64,000 nt of DNA from Planctomycetota bacterium (GTDB taxonomy: Bacteria; Planctomycetota; UBA1135; GCA-002686595), in assembly GCA_020853575.1 (NCBI GenBank), contig JADYYP010000020.1, positions 1-64,000 on the forward strand, read 5' to 3'. Each line of letters opens with the position of its first letter. Within the stretch, counting starts at the first letter, position 1. Position numbers and translations under genes: made by a program. The notes beneath the pieces are model-generated. The model did no database searches, had not been told where the DNA came from, and saw only the letters and a list, made by a program, of their open reading frames with translations. Of this stretch, positions 55,244-64,000 are shown one piece after another.

Positions 55244-56185
55244 ATGATCGACGGACTGCGCTGGGACCCGACACGCAGCGCGCGTGTGCGCGTCGCGGCC
55301 TCGACCTCGAACCTCGGACCGGGATTCGACCTGGTCGGTCTGGCGCTGAGCCTGTACCTCGAGCTCGAGCTCCGCAGTAGGCCGGCACCGGGGCTCGGAC
55401 TCGCTCCCGGCCGCGGCAGCGCGCGCGACTGGCCGCTGGACGACTCCAACCTGGCGCTGCGCGGCTTTCGCGTCGGCTGCGAGCTGTCCGACGCGCCGAC
55501 ACCCGCGGCGGAGCTCGAAGCGGAGAGCTCGATCCCCGTGAGCCGCGGGCTCGGGAGCTCAGGCGCCGCGGTCGTCGCCGGCGCGCTGCTGGGAGCCAGC
55601 GTGGGCCCGCGGGTGGTCGAGCGCGAGGCACTGCTCCAGGCCGCGATCGCCATCGAGGGCCATCCCGACAACGTCTCTCCAGCGCTGCTCGGCGGCTGCG
55701 TGCTGGCGCTGCCGCGCGTGGGTGCTCCCCCGCTGCTCGCCCGCGTCGAACCGCACCCGTCGTTGGCCTACGCGACGGCCTGGCCCGCGGCGACGCTCGA
55801 AACCAAGTTCGCCCGCTCGCTCCTGCCCACCACGGTCGCGTTCGCCGACGCGCTGGAGAATCCACGGCGGCTCGCGTTGCTGATCGAGGGATTGCGCAGC
55901 GCGGACGAGAGCCTGATCCGCGCCGGCGCACAGGACCGCCTGCACGTTCCCTATCGCCTGCCCCACATTCCCGGCGGACGCGCGGCTCTCGACGCGGCAC
56001 ACGCAGGCGGTGCTTGGCTGGCGACGATCAGCGGCAGCGGCTCGGCCCTGTTCGCGATCGCGCCTCGGGCATGCATCGGCGCGGTCGCGCTCGCGATGCA
56101 ACGCGAGCTCGAGCGCGCGTCACCACCCGCCGAGGCCCACGTCGTCACGCTCGCGAGCGACGCCCCGCTGGTCCGCTTGGTCTAG
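55244..56185 (+). CDS. thrB: Homoserine kinase (GHMP family)
   Basis: 313 residues from ATG 55244. GHMP motifs are intact: VAASTSNLGPGFDLVGLAL (motif 1), VSRGLGSSGAAVVAGAL (ATP-binding motif 2, P-x3-G-L-G-S-S-A type) and WLATISGSGSALFAI (motif 3). It phosphorylates homoserine on the way to threonine. The gene lies 225 bases from the divergent HisC-like fragment, both in the amino-acid theme. It converges on the enzyme I-like gene (13-base gap). Confidence 0.88.
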   Translation: MIDGLRWDPTRSARVRVAASTSNLGPGFDLVGLALSLYLELELRSRPAPGLGLAPGRGSARDWPLDDSNLALRGFRVGCELSDAPTPAAELEAESSIPVSRGLGSSGAAVVAGALLGASVGPRVVEREALLQAAIAIEGHPDNVSPALLGGCVLALPRVGAPPLLARVEPHPSLAYATAWPAATLETKFARSLLPTTVAFADALENPRRLALLIEGLRSADESLIRAGAQDRLHVPYRLPHIPGGRAALDAAHAGGAWLATISGSGSALFAIAPRACIGAVALAMQRELERASPPAEAHVVTLASDAPLVRLV

Positions 56186-56198
56186 CGCACTGCGGGCT

Positions 56199-57998
56199 TC
56201 ACGGCCGGACGTAGCCGTGGCGCCAGCCGTCGACCAGCGACAGCGTCTCCGCCAGGCACGAGCTGGCACCCGCGGTTTGGGCTGCGCGCGCGGCTTGGCG
56301 CGTCGACAGCCGCCCGACGTCCTCGACGAAACCGCGCATGCGATCGGGCTCCACGCAGAAATGCCGCAGACCGACGCCGACGAGGAAAGGGACGCTCGCG
56401 GACTGCGTCGCGGTCACGCCGAACACCGAGAGCGGCTTGGCCAGCTCGTCGCACACCTCCACCAACGTGCGCAGCGCGCGCAGCACACACGGATGGACGT
56501 TCTCGAACCAAGCTCGCAGGTCCGCGTGCTCGCGATCCACCGCGAGCAGGTACTGCGTGAAGGCATCGAGGCCGATCATCAGGAACTCGCTCTCGCGCGC
56601 GAGATCGCGGGCCGCGAGCAACGACGCGGGGGTCTCGATCACCACGCCCACGCTGAGCTTCTCCGCGAACGGGTCGCGCTGCTTCTTCAGCTCGAGGCGC
56701 TCCTCGAACAGGATCTCCTTGATCCGCCTCAGCTCGCTGGTGTCGGTGACGAACGGCAACGCGACGCGCACCTCGCGGCCGGCGCCCGCCCGCAGGATCG
56801 CCTGCAGCTGGCGGCGCAGGACGAGCTCGCGCGAGAGCAGCGCGCGCACGCCGGCGCGCCCCAAAGCCGGGTTGGGCTCGCGCGCGGGATGCAGCGCCGC
56901 CAACCCGACACTCGAGTCGACGTGCAACAGGCGGAACGTGACCGGCTTGCCGCGTGCCGCCGCGAGCACCGCGGCGTAGTGCTGCTGGAGCGACTCGAGC
57001 GAGGGCACGTCCTTGTCGACCAGGAACAGGAGCTCCGTGCGGTACAGCCCGACATGGCTCGCGCGGTGCGCGACGCCTTGCTCGACCTCGGGCAGGTTGC
57101 CGCACGAGCTCGCCACGTGGATCGCCACGCCGTCGCGCGTGCGCACGTCGCTCGCGCTCCACTCCGGAGCTTGCTCCTCGACCAGCTCCTCCGAGGTCGA
57201 CTCCTTGTACTGCGCGCGGACCACTTCGTCGGGGTTGATGCGCACCACACCCTCGCTCGCGTCGAGGATCACGAAATCGCCCTCGCGGATGGTCTCGAGC
57301 AAGCCCGCCACCGCCGTCAAGGTCGGAATGCGCATGGAGCGCGCGAGGATCGCCGCGTGGCTCGTGAGCGCGCCGGTCTCGCTCAAGATCCCGAGCACGC
57401 GCTCACCCTGCAGGTTGAACATGTCGACGATCGACAGCTCCTTGGCCGCCAGCACGTAGTCGTTCGGGCGCGCGAGCGCGCTCGTGTCCTCCTCGCCGCG
57501 GTGCTTTTCGAGATGGCGCAGCACGCGGATGCCGACATCGCGCAAGTCGACCGCACGCTCGCGCAGGGTCTCGTTCTGGACCAGTCGGAAGATGCGATCG
57601 AAGTCGCTGATCACCTTGGCGATCGCGGCCTCGAGGCACAGCTGTTCGTTGAGGATCAGGTTCTCGACGTCCGAGAGGAACACCGAGTCCTTGAGGTAGG
57701 CGATGTGCACGTCGAGGATGCGCGCATCGTCCTGCGGGACCTTTCCGGTGAGCTTGGTCTTGAGCTGCGCCAGTTGTGCGCGCGCGTCGATCAGCGCGCG
57801 ATGGAAACGGTTGAGCTCGGCCTCGATCGCCTCGCGCGGAATGCGATCCAATGGCGCGTTGGCCAGGTCGTAGTCCTTGCGGTGGACGACGCCGAGCGCC
57901 AGACCCGGTGCCACCGGCGTCCCACGCAGCAACACGCCGCCGGCGGGGCGATCCGGGGGGACGAGCTCGGAAGCAGGGGAGGCGCTGGGGTCGACCAT
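56199..57998 (-). CDS. PTS enzyme I-like protein with altered catalytic residues
   Basis: 599 residues from ATG 57998 (AGG nine bases upstream). Length and order match PtsI: an N-terminal HPr-binding part, the phospho-His loop GALTSHAAILARS (His near 215), then a PEP-binding barrel. In the barrel GLYRTELLF and LLAVDRE keep the Arg residues, but G-T-N-D-L becomes GLDAF (metal Asp lost), C-G-E becomes FGV (catalytic Cys lost) and R-T-L-D-I-G becomes RLLHVD. It may be a regulator, or use another chemistry. No HPr or EIIA gene is in view. Convergent with thrB. Confidence 0.75.
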   Translation of the reverse strand: MVDPSASPASELVPPDRPAGGVLLRGTPVAPGLALGVVHRKDYDLANAPLDRIPREAIEAELNRFHRALIDARAQLAQLKTKLTGKVPQDDARILDVHIAYLKDSVFLSDVENLILNEQLCLEAAIAKVISDFDRIFRLVQNETLRERAVDLRDVGIRVLRHLEKHRGEEDTSALARPNDYVLAAKELSIVDMFNLQGERVLGILSETGALTSHAAILARSMRIPTLTAVAGLLETIREGDFVILDASEGVVRINPDEVVRAQYKESTSEELVEEQAPEWSASDVRTRDGVAIHVASSCGNLPEVEQGVAHRASHVGLYRTELLFLVDKDVPSLESLQQHYAAVLAAARGKPVTFRLLHVDSSVGLAALHPAREPNPALGRAGVRALLSRELVLRRQLQAILRAGAGREVRVALPFVTDTSELRRIKEILFEERLELKKQRDPFAEKLSVGVVIETPASLLAARDLARESEFLMIGLDAFTQYLLAVDREHADLRAWFENVHPCVLRALRTLVEVCDELAKPLSVFGVTATQSASVPFLVGVGLRHFCVEPDRMRGFVEDVGRLSTRQAARAAQTAGASSCLAETLSLVDGWRHGYVRP

Positions 57999-58091
57999 GC
58001 GGCACATCCTACTTTGCGCGGGTTTTCGAAAAAGACAGGACGACGGCGTATCGACGCCAGCGCAAGATGTCGCGCCCGCTCCTCCACCAAC

Positions 58092-59147
58092 ATGCTCACG
58101 CGTTCACTGGTCCTCGCGCTCGCTCTCTTCGCCCCCTCGGCTCCGCTGCTCCACGCGCAGGTCGCAGCTCCGCCGCCGCCGGCCGCCGCGCACCACGGCT
58201 GGAAGGCCACCCCGCCCAAGGAGCTGTTCGAGATCGAGCGCGTCGTCGACGGCGACACGCTGCACATCCGGCGCAACGGAGAGGTGCAGAAGCTGCGCTT
58301 GCTCTCGGTCGACACCGAGGAAAAGTTCTCGACCTCGACGGGTGATGCGAGCAAACCGTCCACCGCCTTCGGCGAAGAGTGCGCGCAGTGGGCCGCGCAG
58401 TTCTTCAAGGACCTGGCGAAAGAGGGCGAGCCGTCCAAGATCGGCTTGGCCTTCCCCGGCGAGCGCGAGGAGCGCGACGTCTACGGACGCGTCCTGTGTT
58501 ACGTGGTCCTGCCCGATGGCCGCAACTTCAACCTGTTGCTGGTCGAGCTCGGCAAGAGCCCCTACTTCAACAAGTACGGCAACGACCTGTGGCTGCACGA
58601 CGAGTTCGTGGCCGCGCAGCGGACGGCGCGAGAGAAGCAGCTCGGCATTTGGAATCCCGCGGCGAACCAGCCGAAGAGCGCCGGCGCGCCCGCAGCGCGG
58701 CGTCCCTACGACGAGCTCCTGCCTTGGTGGGACGCACGCGCGCTGGCCGTCGACGGGTACCGCGCGGCGCTCGCCAAGCACCCCGAGCACGTCGCCGCCG
58801 CGGATTCGCCGATCGAGCTCGCGCGAGCGCTGGCCAGCAGTGAAGGCGGCGGCGAGGTCGAGGTCTTCGGGTCGATCGAGAAGTTCTTCGAGGAGGACGA
58901 CGGCAGTCTGACCGTGCTGTTCCGCTCGAGCTCGAAGGACGGGGCCTTCCGCGCCAAGCTCGCCAAGGACGTGCGCTCCAAGTTCGACGCGCTCGACCTG
59001 AAGGGCAGCACCGAGGAGTTCCGCCAGAACTACCTGTGGGTGCGCGGCAAGCTCGTCAAGGGAGGGCGCGGCTTCGACATGCAGTGCAGCGAGCCGGAGC
59101 GCTGGCGCCTCGCCGGACCGCAACCTGTCGCACCCGCCAAGCGCTGA
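58092..59147 (+). CDS. Secreted thermonuclease-like (SNase) protein
   Basis: 351 residues from ATG 58092. Signal peptide MLTRSLVLALALFAPSAPLLHAQ. The SNc fold covers about residues 45-190: ERVVDGDTLHIRR (metal Asp), LRLLSVDTEE and EERDVYGRVLCYVVLPDG (Arg and Glu site), WLHDEFVAAQRTAREKQLGIW. A C-terminal domain of about 140 residues follows with WVRGKLVKGGRGFDM. It should cut DNA or RNA outside the cytoplasm, or act as a nucleic-acid-binding module. It is divergent (93 bases) from the enzyme I-like gene. Confidence 0.8.
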   Translation: MLTRSLVLALALFAPSAPLLHAQVAAPPPPAAAHHGWKATPPKELFEIERVVDGDTLHIRRNGEVQKLRLLSVDTEEKFSTSTGDASKPSTAFGEECAQWAAQFFKDLAKEGEPSKIGLAFPGEREERDVYGRVLCYVVLPDGRNFNLLLVELGKSPYFNKYGNDLWLHDEFVAAQRTAREKQLGIWNPAANQPKSAGAPAARRPYDELLPWWDARALAVDGYRAALAKHPEHVAAADSPIELARALASSEGGGEVEVFGSIEKFFEEDDGSLTVLFRSSSKDGAFRAKLAKDVRSKFDALDLKGSTEEFRQNYLWVRGKLVKGGRGFDMQCSEPERWRLAGPQPVAPAKR

Positions 59148-59180
59148 GCCGCGCTCGCTGGCGGCGCTCGTCGCGCGGCA

Positions 59181-59834
59181 TCAGCGTTTCAGCGCGCGCT
59201 CGCGCAGTGCGCACAGGTCGTCGGAGAGCGGCGCTTCCAGGGAAATGCGCCGGTGCGTGTGCGGATGCTCGAACTCGAGCTTCCAGGCGTGCAGGGCGAT
59301 GCGCGTCGAACGCAGAGGATCCTGCTTGAATTTGCCGTACTTGCGGTCGCCGACCAACGGCCAACCCGAGTGCGCGAAGTGCAGGCGGATCTGGTTGTAG
59401 CGTCCGGTGACGATCTCGACCTCGACCTCGTTCGCGGCCAAGCCGCGCTGCAACACGCGGTACAGCGTCTTGGCCGGCTTGCCGACCGCGGAAACACGCG
59501 CCTGAGCTCCCTGCTCGAGGATCGGGAACTGGATCGCGCCGGAGTCTCGCTTCGGTCCCATCAAGGCCAGCGCCCAGTACAGCTTGCGGATCGCGCGCTC
59601 GCGGAACAGCGTCTCGAGCGCCGCACGCGCCGCGGGGTCGCGCGCGAACAGCATCGCGCCCGACACGTCGCGATCGAGGCGGTGCACCGGGAGCGCCCGC
59701 AGGCCTTGCTCGGCCAGCGCGTCGAGCATCGTGCGCCCTTGGGCTCCGGGGGTCGGCACCGACAGCAAGCCCGCCGGCTTGAGCGCGACGAGCAAGTGCG
59801 GGTCTTCGTGCAGGATCTGGATCGGCTCGCTCAT
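59181..59834 (-). CDS. RluA-family RNA pseudouridine synthase (second copy)
   Basis: 217 residues from ATG 59834. Blocks: ILHEDPHLLVALKPAGLLSV, PVHRLDRDVSGAMLFAR (catalytic Asp), IRKLYWALALMGP and YNQIRLHFAHSGWPLVGDRKYG. No S4 domain. It is shorter than full RluA and may be an RluC/D-like or tRNA-specific synthase; the target is unknown. Only 37 bases separate its start from the divergent M28 peptidase gene. A paralog is at 4649-5329. Confidence 0.9.
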   Translation of the reverse strand: MSEPIQILHEDPHLLVALKPAGLLSVPTPGAQGRTMLDALAEQGLRALPVHRLDRDVSGAMLFARDPAARAALETLFRERAIRKLYWALALMGPKRDSGAIQFPILEQGAQARVSAVGKPAKTLYRVLQRGLAANEVEVEIVTGRYNQIRLHFAHSGWPLVGDRKYGKFKQDPLRSTRIALHAWKLEFEHPHTHRRISLEAPLSDDLCALRERALKR

Positions 59835-59871
59835 CGGGTGGGCTCGCGCACGACAGTAGACTCTGCGCCCC

Positions 59872-61323
59872 ATGCGACGCCGCATCTTAATCCCCGCTCT
59901 GTGCCTGCTCCTCGCCGCGTGCCACGTGCCCGCAGGTTCACCGCATCCCTCCGCGAGTCCGACGCCGCGCCCCGATTCCGTCAGCGACAGCGCGCGCGCC
60001 GTGCCCCCTGACGTCGAGCGCTTTCGACCGGAGGTCGAGGGCTTGATCGCCGACGCCTTGGGCCGCGGACAGAGCTATGCACTGTTGTCCGAGCTGTGCC
60101 GCGTCGCGCCACTGCGACTCTCGGGCTCGGTTGGCGCCGAGCACGCCGTGGAATGGGCCGAAAACGCGATGCGGCGCTGCGGGCTGGTCAATGTGCGGCG
60201 CGAGCCCGTGCGCGTGCCGCGCTGGGTGCGCGGCGAGCTCGAGTTCCTGGCGCGGCTCGACGCCGCGGGGCTCCCCGCGGAGCGCTATCCGATCCTCGCC
60301 CTCGGCGGCAGCGTCGCGACGCCACCCGGCGGAGTCAGCGGCGAGCTGGTCGAGGTGCGCGACTTCGAGGAACTGGCGCGGCGCGCGGACGAGGTGCGCG
60401 GGAAGATCGTGCTGTTCAATCGACCGATGGACGTGCTGGAGAGCGATTGCTTCGCGGCCTACGGCGGCGCGGTCAACCAGCGCAGCACTGGAGCCGTCGA
60501 AGCAGCGAAGGTCGGCGCGCTGGCGGCGATCGTGCGATCGATGACCATGAGCCTCGACGACTACCCGCACACCGGCGCGACGCGCTACGACCCTTCGGTC
60601 CAACAGATCCCGATCGCGGCGGTCAGCACGCTGGGAGCCGAGGACTTGGCGCGGCGCCTGCGGTCTGGCGAACGCGTGCGCCTCAACTTGCAGCTCTCCT
60701 GCCGCACGCTCGGCGACGTCGACAGCGCCAACGTCGTCGGCGAAATCCGCGGCGACGTGCACCCCGAGCAGGTGCTGGTCCTCGGCGGACACCTCGACGC
60801 CTGGGACGTGGGCCACGGCGCGCACGACGATGGAGCAGGTTGTGTGCACGCGCTCGAAGCGGCGCGCCTGATCGTGGCGCGGGGACTGAAGCCCAAGCGC
60901 ACGATCCGGGTCGTGATGTTCATGAACGAAGAGAACGGAGCGCGCGGCGCCGAGGCCTACTTCAAGACCCACGAAAGCGAGCTGGCGCATCACGTGTTGG
61001 CGCTCGAGAGCGATGCAGGCGGCTTCACCCCGCGCGGCTTCTCGACGGATGCCAAGCCCGAGACGTTCGCCACCTTGGCCGCCGCCGCGCGCGTGCTCGA
61101 GCGCGCCAGCGCGACGCAGATGATCGTCGGCTGGGGCGGCGTGGACATCGGCCCGATGGCCAAGGCCGCCGTGCCGCTGGTCGGGTTCCGGCCCGACGAC
61201 GAGCGCTATTTCGACCACCACCACGGCGCGCGCGACACCATCGACCAGGTGCACCCGCGCGAATTGGCGCTGGGCGCCGGCGCGATCAGCGGCCTCGCGT
61301 GGATCTTGGCTAATCTGGAATAG
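59872..61323 (+). CDS. M28-family zinc peptidase lipoprotein
   Basis: 483 residues from ATG 59872. Signal with lipobox (CLLLAACHVPAG). A PA-like insert lies in the middle. Metal ligands: GGHLDAWDVGHGAHDDGAG (His, Asp), NEENGARG (Glu), ESDAGGFTPRG (Asp) and DDERYFDHHHGARDT (His). These match M28 aminopeptidase/carboxypeptidase Q-like enzymes. It should trim peptides outside the inner membrane, feeding amino acids to the cell. It converges on a second M28 gene with a 3-base gap. Confidence 0.88.
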   Translation: MRRRILIPALCLLLAACHVPAGSPHPSASPTPRPDSVSDSARAVPPDVERFRPEVEGLIADALGRGQSYALLSELCRVAPLRLSGSVGAEHAVEWAENAMRRCGLVNVRREPVRVPRWVRGELEFLARLDAAGLPAERYPILALGGSVATPPGGVSGELVEVRDFEELARRADEVRGKIVLFNRPMDVLESDCFAAYGGAVNQRSTGAVEAAKVGALAAIVRSMTMSLDDYPHTGATRYDPSVQQIPIAAVSTLGAEDLARRLRSGERVRLNLQLSCRTLGDVDSANVVGEIRGDVHPEQVLVLGGHLDAWDVGHGAHDDGAGCVHALEAARLIVARGLKPKRTIRVVMFMNEENGARGAEAYFKTHESELAHHVLALESDAGGFTPRGFSTDAKPETFATLAAAARVLERASATQMIVGWGGVDIGPMAKAAVPLVGFRPDDERYFDHHHGARDTIDQVHPRELALGAGAISGLAWILANLE

Positions 61324-61326
61324 CGC

Positions 61327-63018
61327 TCAGCGCAACGCGGCCTCGCGCACGGCCTTGAACTCCGATTGCGCGCTCCAACTCGGCCAGACCTCGGTCCGAG
61401 CGAGCTCGACACCGACGCTGAAGAACGCGCGCAAGTCCTCGAGCGCGCCGCTGACCTCCCATTCGGCTCGCAGCTCGTCGGACGGCTTGTGGTAGTCGTT
61501 GGCGACGTATTCGTCGCTCATGCGTTGGCCCCAGCCCGCCGGACGATCGAGGTAGTCCTTGCCGGAGCCCGCGTGCAGCCCGGGGACGCCGCGCTTGGCG
61601 AACTCGAAGTGATCCGAGCGGAAGAACGAGCCCTTTTCGGGTTCGTCGTCGGGCACGAGCTCGCGCCCCTGCGCGCGCAGCGCCTGCGCGAGCACGTCGT
61701 GCAGCGTGGAATTGCCGTACCCCGAGCTGGCCACGTCGCGCGTGCGCCCCCAAACGTTGACGCCGTCCATGTTGATGCACGCCAGCGTCTTCTCCAGCGG
61801 ATGCAGCGGGTGTTCCGCGTAGTAGCGCGAGCCGAGCAGCCCCTTCTCCTCGGCCGTCACGGCCAGGAACAAGAGCGTGCGTTCCGGCGCTGGCTCGAGT
61901 GCGCGAAAGGCCTGCGCGATCTCCAGCAACCCGGCCACTCCGGTGGCGTTGTCCAGCGCTCCGTTGAAGATCTGATCGCCCGCGCGCGCCGAGTCGCGAC
62001 CCAAGTGATCCCAATGCGCGGTATAGACAACGGCTTCGTCGGCGCGCCCGCGACCGGGGAGCTTGGCGATCACGTTGCGCGAGCGGACCTCGCGCAGCGT
62101 GTTCTTCAAGGTCACGTCGAGCTGCGCACCCGGGAGCGGCGTGGGCCGGAAATCGCGGGTTGCCGCGCGCGCCTTGAGCCCGTCGAAGTCCAGGCCGCAG
62201 TCGGTGAACAGCTGGCGTGCGACGCCGTCGCGGATCCAAGACTCGACCGCGACGCGCTGCGCGTTGCCGTCGCTGCGCGCGATGTCGAAGTTCTCGCGCG
62301 ACCAAGAACCCGACACGACCTCGTAGGGATAGCCGGCCGGCCCGGTCTCGTGCACCAAGATCGCCATGGCGGCGCCCATCTCGCTGGCGATCTCGTACTT
62401 GTAGGTCCAGCGACCGTAGTACGTCATCGCGCGGCCCTGGAACAGCGCGTCGTCGAGCTTCGACGCGTCGCTCGCGCTGGGCACCGGCGGATCCCCCACC
62501 AACATGACGAGCGCCTTGCCGCGCACGTCGACGCCCTTGTAGTCGTCCCAGCCGAACTCCGGAGCGACCACCCCATAGCCGACGAACACCAACTCGAGAT
62601 CGTCGAGCGCGATCGAGGGTTGCGTGCGGCGCGAGACCGCGACGTAGTCGTCGGGAAAGGCCAGCTCGCGCTTCCCCGCGGGGCTCCACAGCGTGGCCTT
62701 GGGCTCCGCGCGAAAACCGACCAGCGGCACGTCTTGCACGAACGTGCCATCCGGATTCCCCGGCGCCAAGCCGAGCGCGCGGAACTGCTCGCACAGGTAG
62801 GCCACGGTGCGCTCCTCACCGCTCGTGCCCGGAGCGCGGCCTTCGAACTCGTCGGAGGCGAGCACGGCGACGTGGCGCACGAACTGTGCTTCGTCGATCA
62901 ACGCCAGCGCTCCGCTGTGGTCGACGCGTGGACCCGATCGAAGGCCGTCGAGCTCCGCAGCACTGCGACAGGCGGGGAAGAGCACCAACGACGCCAGCAG
63001 TCCGAGTTCACGCTTCAT
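61327..63018 (-). CDS. M28-family zinc peptidase lipoprotein with PA domain
   Basis: 563 residues from ATG 63018. Lipoprotein-type signal (LLASLVLFPACRS). A PA domain (about 120-290) is inserted before the catalytic core: VVYTAHWDHLGRD, FNGALDNATGVAGLLE, LLFLAVTAEEKGLLGSRYY, ACINMDGVNVWG and YVANDYHKPSDEL. These supply the two-zinc ligand set of M28 aminopeptidases. A 210-base gap separates it from the glycosyltransferase gene; I see nothing clear there. It complements the peptidases elsewhere in the window. Confidence 0.9.
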   Translation of the reverse strand: MKRELGLLASLVLFPACRSAAELDGLRSGPRVDHSGALALIDEAQFVRHVAVLASDEFEGRAPGTSGEERTVAYLCEQFRALGLAPGNPDGTFVQDVPLVGFRAEPKATLWSPAGKRELAFPDDYVAVSRRTQPSIALDDLELVFVGYGVVAPEFGWDDYKGVDVRGKALVMLVGDPPVPSASDASKLDDALFQGRAMTYYGRWTYKYEIASEMGAAMAILVHETGPAGYPYEVVSGSWSRENFDIARSDGNAQRVAVESWIRDGVARQLFTDCGLDFDGLKARAATRDFRPTPLPGAQLDVTLKNTLREVRSRNVIAKLPGRGRADEAVVYTAHWDHLGRDSARAGDQIFNGALDNATGVAGLLEIAQAFRALEPAPERTLLFLAVTAEEKGLLGSRYYAEHPLHPLEKTLACINMDGVNVWGRTRDVASSGYGNSTLHDVLAQALRAQGRELVPDDEPEKGSFFRSDHFEFAKRGVPGLHAGSGKDYLDRPAGWGQRMSDEYVANDYHKPSDELRAEWEVSGALEDLRAFFSVGVELARTEVWPSWSAQSEFKAVREAALR

Positions 63019-63228
63019 CGCCGCAGAGCCTAGCCACGCCGCGGCGCGCGTCCACTGTGCCGCGAGCGCGACCCACTCCCCCGGCGCCCGGCCGTTGACC
63101 GAACGAGGAAGGCGGGGTGCATGGAAGCATCGCCGAGACGTCTGCGTGGAACGACACGGAGAGCGACGGCGACGCGGCGCTCCGACTGCGCAGCCGGTCG
63201 AGGCCGGCCGCGGCATCAGGACCTGCTC

Positions 63229-63984
63229 CTAAGAGGTGCTCGAGGGGAACAGCGGCGAGCTCACCAAGCCCCAGCGAGCCAGGCGGAACTTCAATCCGAC
63301 GCCCAGGCAGCCCAAGCCGTAGGTCACGCTGCGCGAGAAGTTGATCGAGCTCGCCTCGGGGAAGTACTTCGTGGGGCACGAGACCTCGGCGATCGTGTAG
63401 CCGTGCCACACGATCTGCGCGAGCATCTGGTTGTCGAACACGAAGTCCTCGCTGTTGCGGCTGGTGTCGACGCGCTCCAGCAAGCGGCGTGAGAAGGCGC
63501 GGTAGCCCGTGTGGTACTCGGAGACCTTGGCGCCGATCAGCGCGTTCTCGGTCGCGGTCAAGAAGCGATTCGAGACGTATTTCCACAGCGGCATGCCGCC
63601 GGCCAGGGCGCGACCGCCGAGGATGCGCGAGCCGAGCACGCAGTCGTACAAGCCGTTGGCGATCATCGAGCTCATCGCCGGGATCAACAGCGGCGTGTAC
63701 TGGTAGTCGGGGTGCACCATGATCACGATGTCGGCGCCGGACTCGAGCGCGATCGCGTAGCAGCTCTTCTGGTTCCCGCCGTACCCGCGGTTCTTGGGAT
63801 GCACGTGCACCAAGGTGTCGGGCAACGTGCGCGCGATGGCCACCGTGTCGTCGCGGCTGCCGTCGTCGACGACGACCACGAGGTCGACCACGCCTTGGGC
63901 CATCACCTCGTCCCAGGTCTTCTTGAGGGTCGACGCCGCGTTGTACGCCGGCATCACCACCACCACTCGTTTACCCGCTTGCAT
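63229..63984 (-). CDS. Family 2 glycosyltransferase
   Basis: 251 residues from ATG 63984. GT-A fold motifs: VVVMPAYNAASTLKKTWDEV, LVVVVDDGSRDDTVAIAR, HPKNRGYGGNQKSCYAIAL and MVHPDYQYTPLLI (D-x-D position), then LGSRILGGRALAGGMP. This is the DPM1/GtrB-like group that moves sugar from a nucleotide sugar to polyprenyl phosphate. A terminal hydrophobic pair seen in GtrB is not present. The right edge of the window lies 16 bases upstream of the start. Confidence 0.88.
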   Translation of the reverse strand: MQAGKRVVVVMPAYNAASTLKKTWDEVMAQGVVDLVVVVDDGSRDDTVAIARTLPDTLVHVHPKNRGYGGNQKSCYAIALESGADIVIMVHPDYQYTPLLIPAMSSMIANGLYDCVLGSRILGGRALAGGMPLWKYVSNRFLTATENALIGAKVSEYHTGYRAFSRRLLERVDTSRNSEDFVFDNQMLAQIVWHGYTIAEVSCPTKYFPEASSINFSRSVTYGLGCLGVGLKFRLARWGLVSSPLFPSSTS

Positions 63985-64000
63985 GCGTGGCCTGTTGCAA

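Overview
The window is a gene-dense, GC-rich bacterial chromosome segment with 55 protein-coding genes called. I saw no rRNA, tRNA, CRISPR array, insertion sequence or prophage. The most likely source is a Planctomycetota bacterium of the environmental or marine type. This is inferred from many secreted propeller, FG-GAP and carboxypeptidase-regulatory-domain proteins, a Cys-anchored C-terminal module (YCT.K.NS..C.P.I) on two secreted proteins, a futalosine-pathway menaquinone gene (mqnA), a bacterial topoisomerase VI, frequent GTG starts and frequent 1-4 base gene overlaps. No marker RNA gene is present to prove it.

Layout. 1-4.6 kb: two coupled secreted propeller proteins and an SGNH hydrolase; one propeller gene has a (CT)13 microsatellite in its signal-peptide codons. 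4.6-9.4 kb: RNA modification (RluA-type pseudouridine synthase, RlmI-like methyltransferase), mqnA, a zinc-ribbon protein and a TPR protein. 9.6-18 kb: topoisomerase VI subunits B and A, about 5.5 kb apart. Between them lie an M23 peptidase, a GTGA-overlapped phospholipid operon (CDP-alcohol phosphotransferase, acyltransferase, CdsA), a membrane protein and a Ser/Thr kinase with an apparent signal peptide. 18-24 kb: small redox and regulatory genes, HU, a pseudo-hydrolase and fructose-1,6-bisphosphatase. 24-34.5 kb: secreted proteins, an M64 peptidase, and a three-gene peptide-salvage operon (S9 dipeptidyl peptidase lipoprotein, POT transporter, Xaa-Pro dipeptidase). Next to it is a nucleotide-translocase-like protein. 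34.5-44 kb: an ICMT-like methyltransferase and dihydropteroate synthase, more secreted proteins, Dus, methyltransferases, a queuosine-precursor transporter and TrmB.

44.4-48.4 kb holds an overlapping ECF sigma, anti-sigma-like membrane protein and CHAT-protease operon. This is the best candidate for an under-described regulatory system. 48.4-53.7 kb: an FG-GAP protein, then a tandem pair of MauE-like/CxxC membrane proteins followed by a Cys-rich secreted protein, which may form an oxidative folding unit. 53.8-64 kb: a methyltransferase, an orphan HisC C-terminal domain, homoserine kinase, a degenerate PTS enzyme I, a secreted nuclease, a second RluA, two M28 peptidase lipoproteins and a GT2 glycosyltransferase.

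The main themes are extracellular peptide use, an elaborate secretome, RNA modification and envelope-to-nucleus signalling. All assignments come from reading motifs by eye; no database search was possible.
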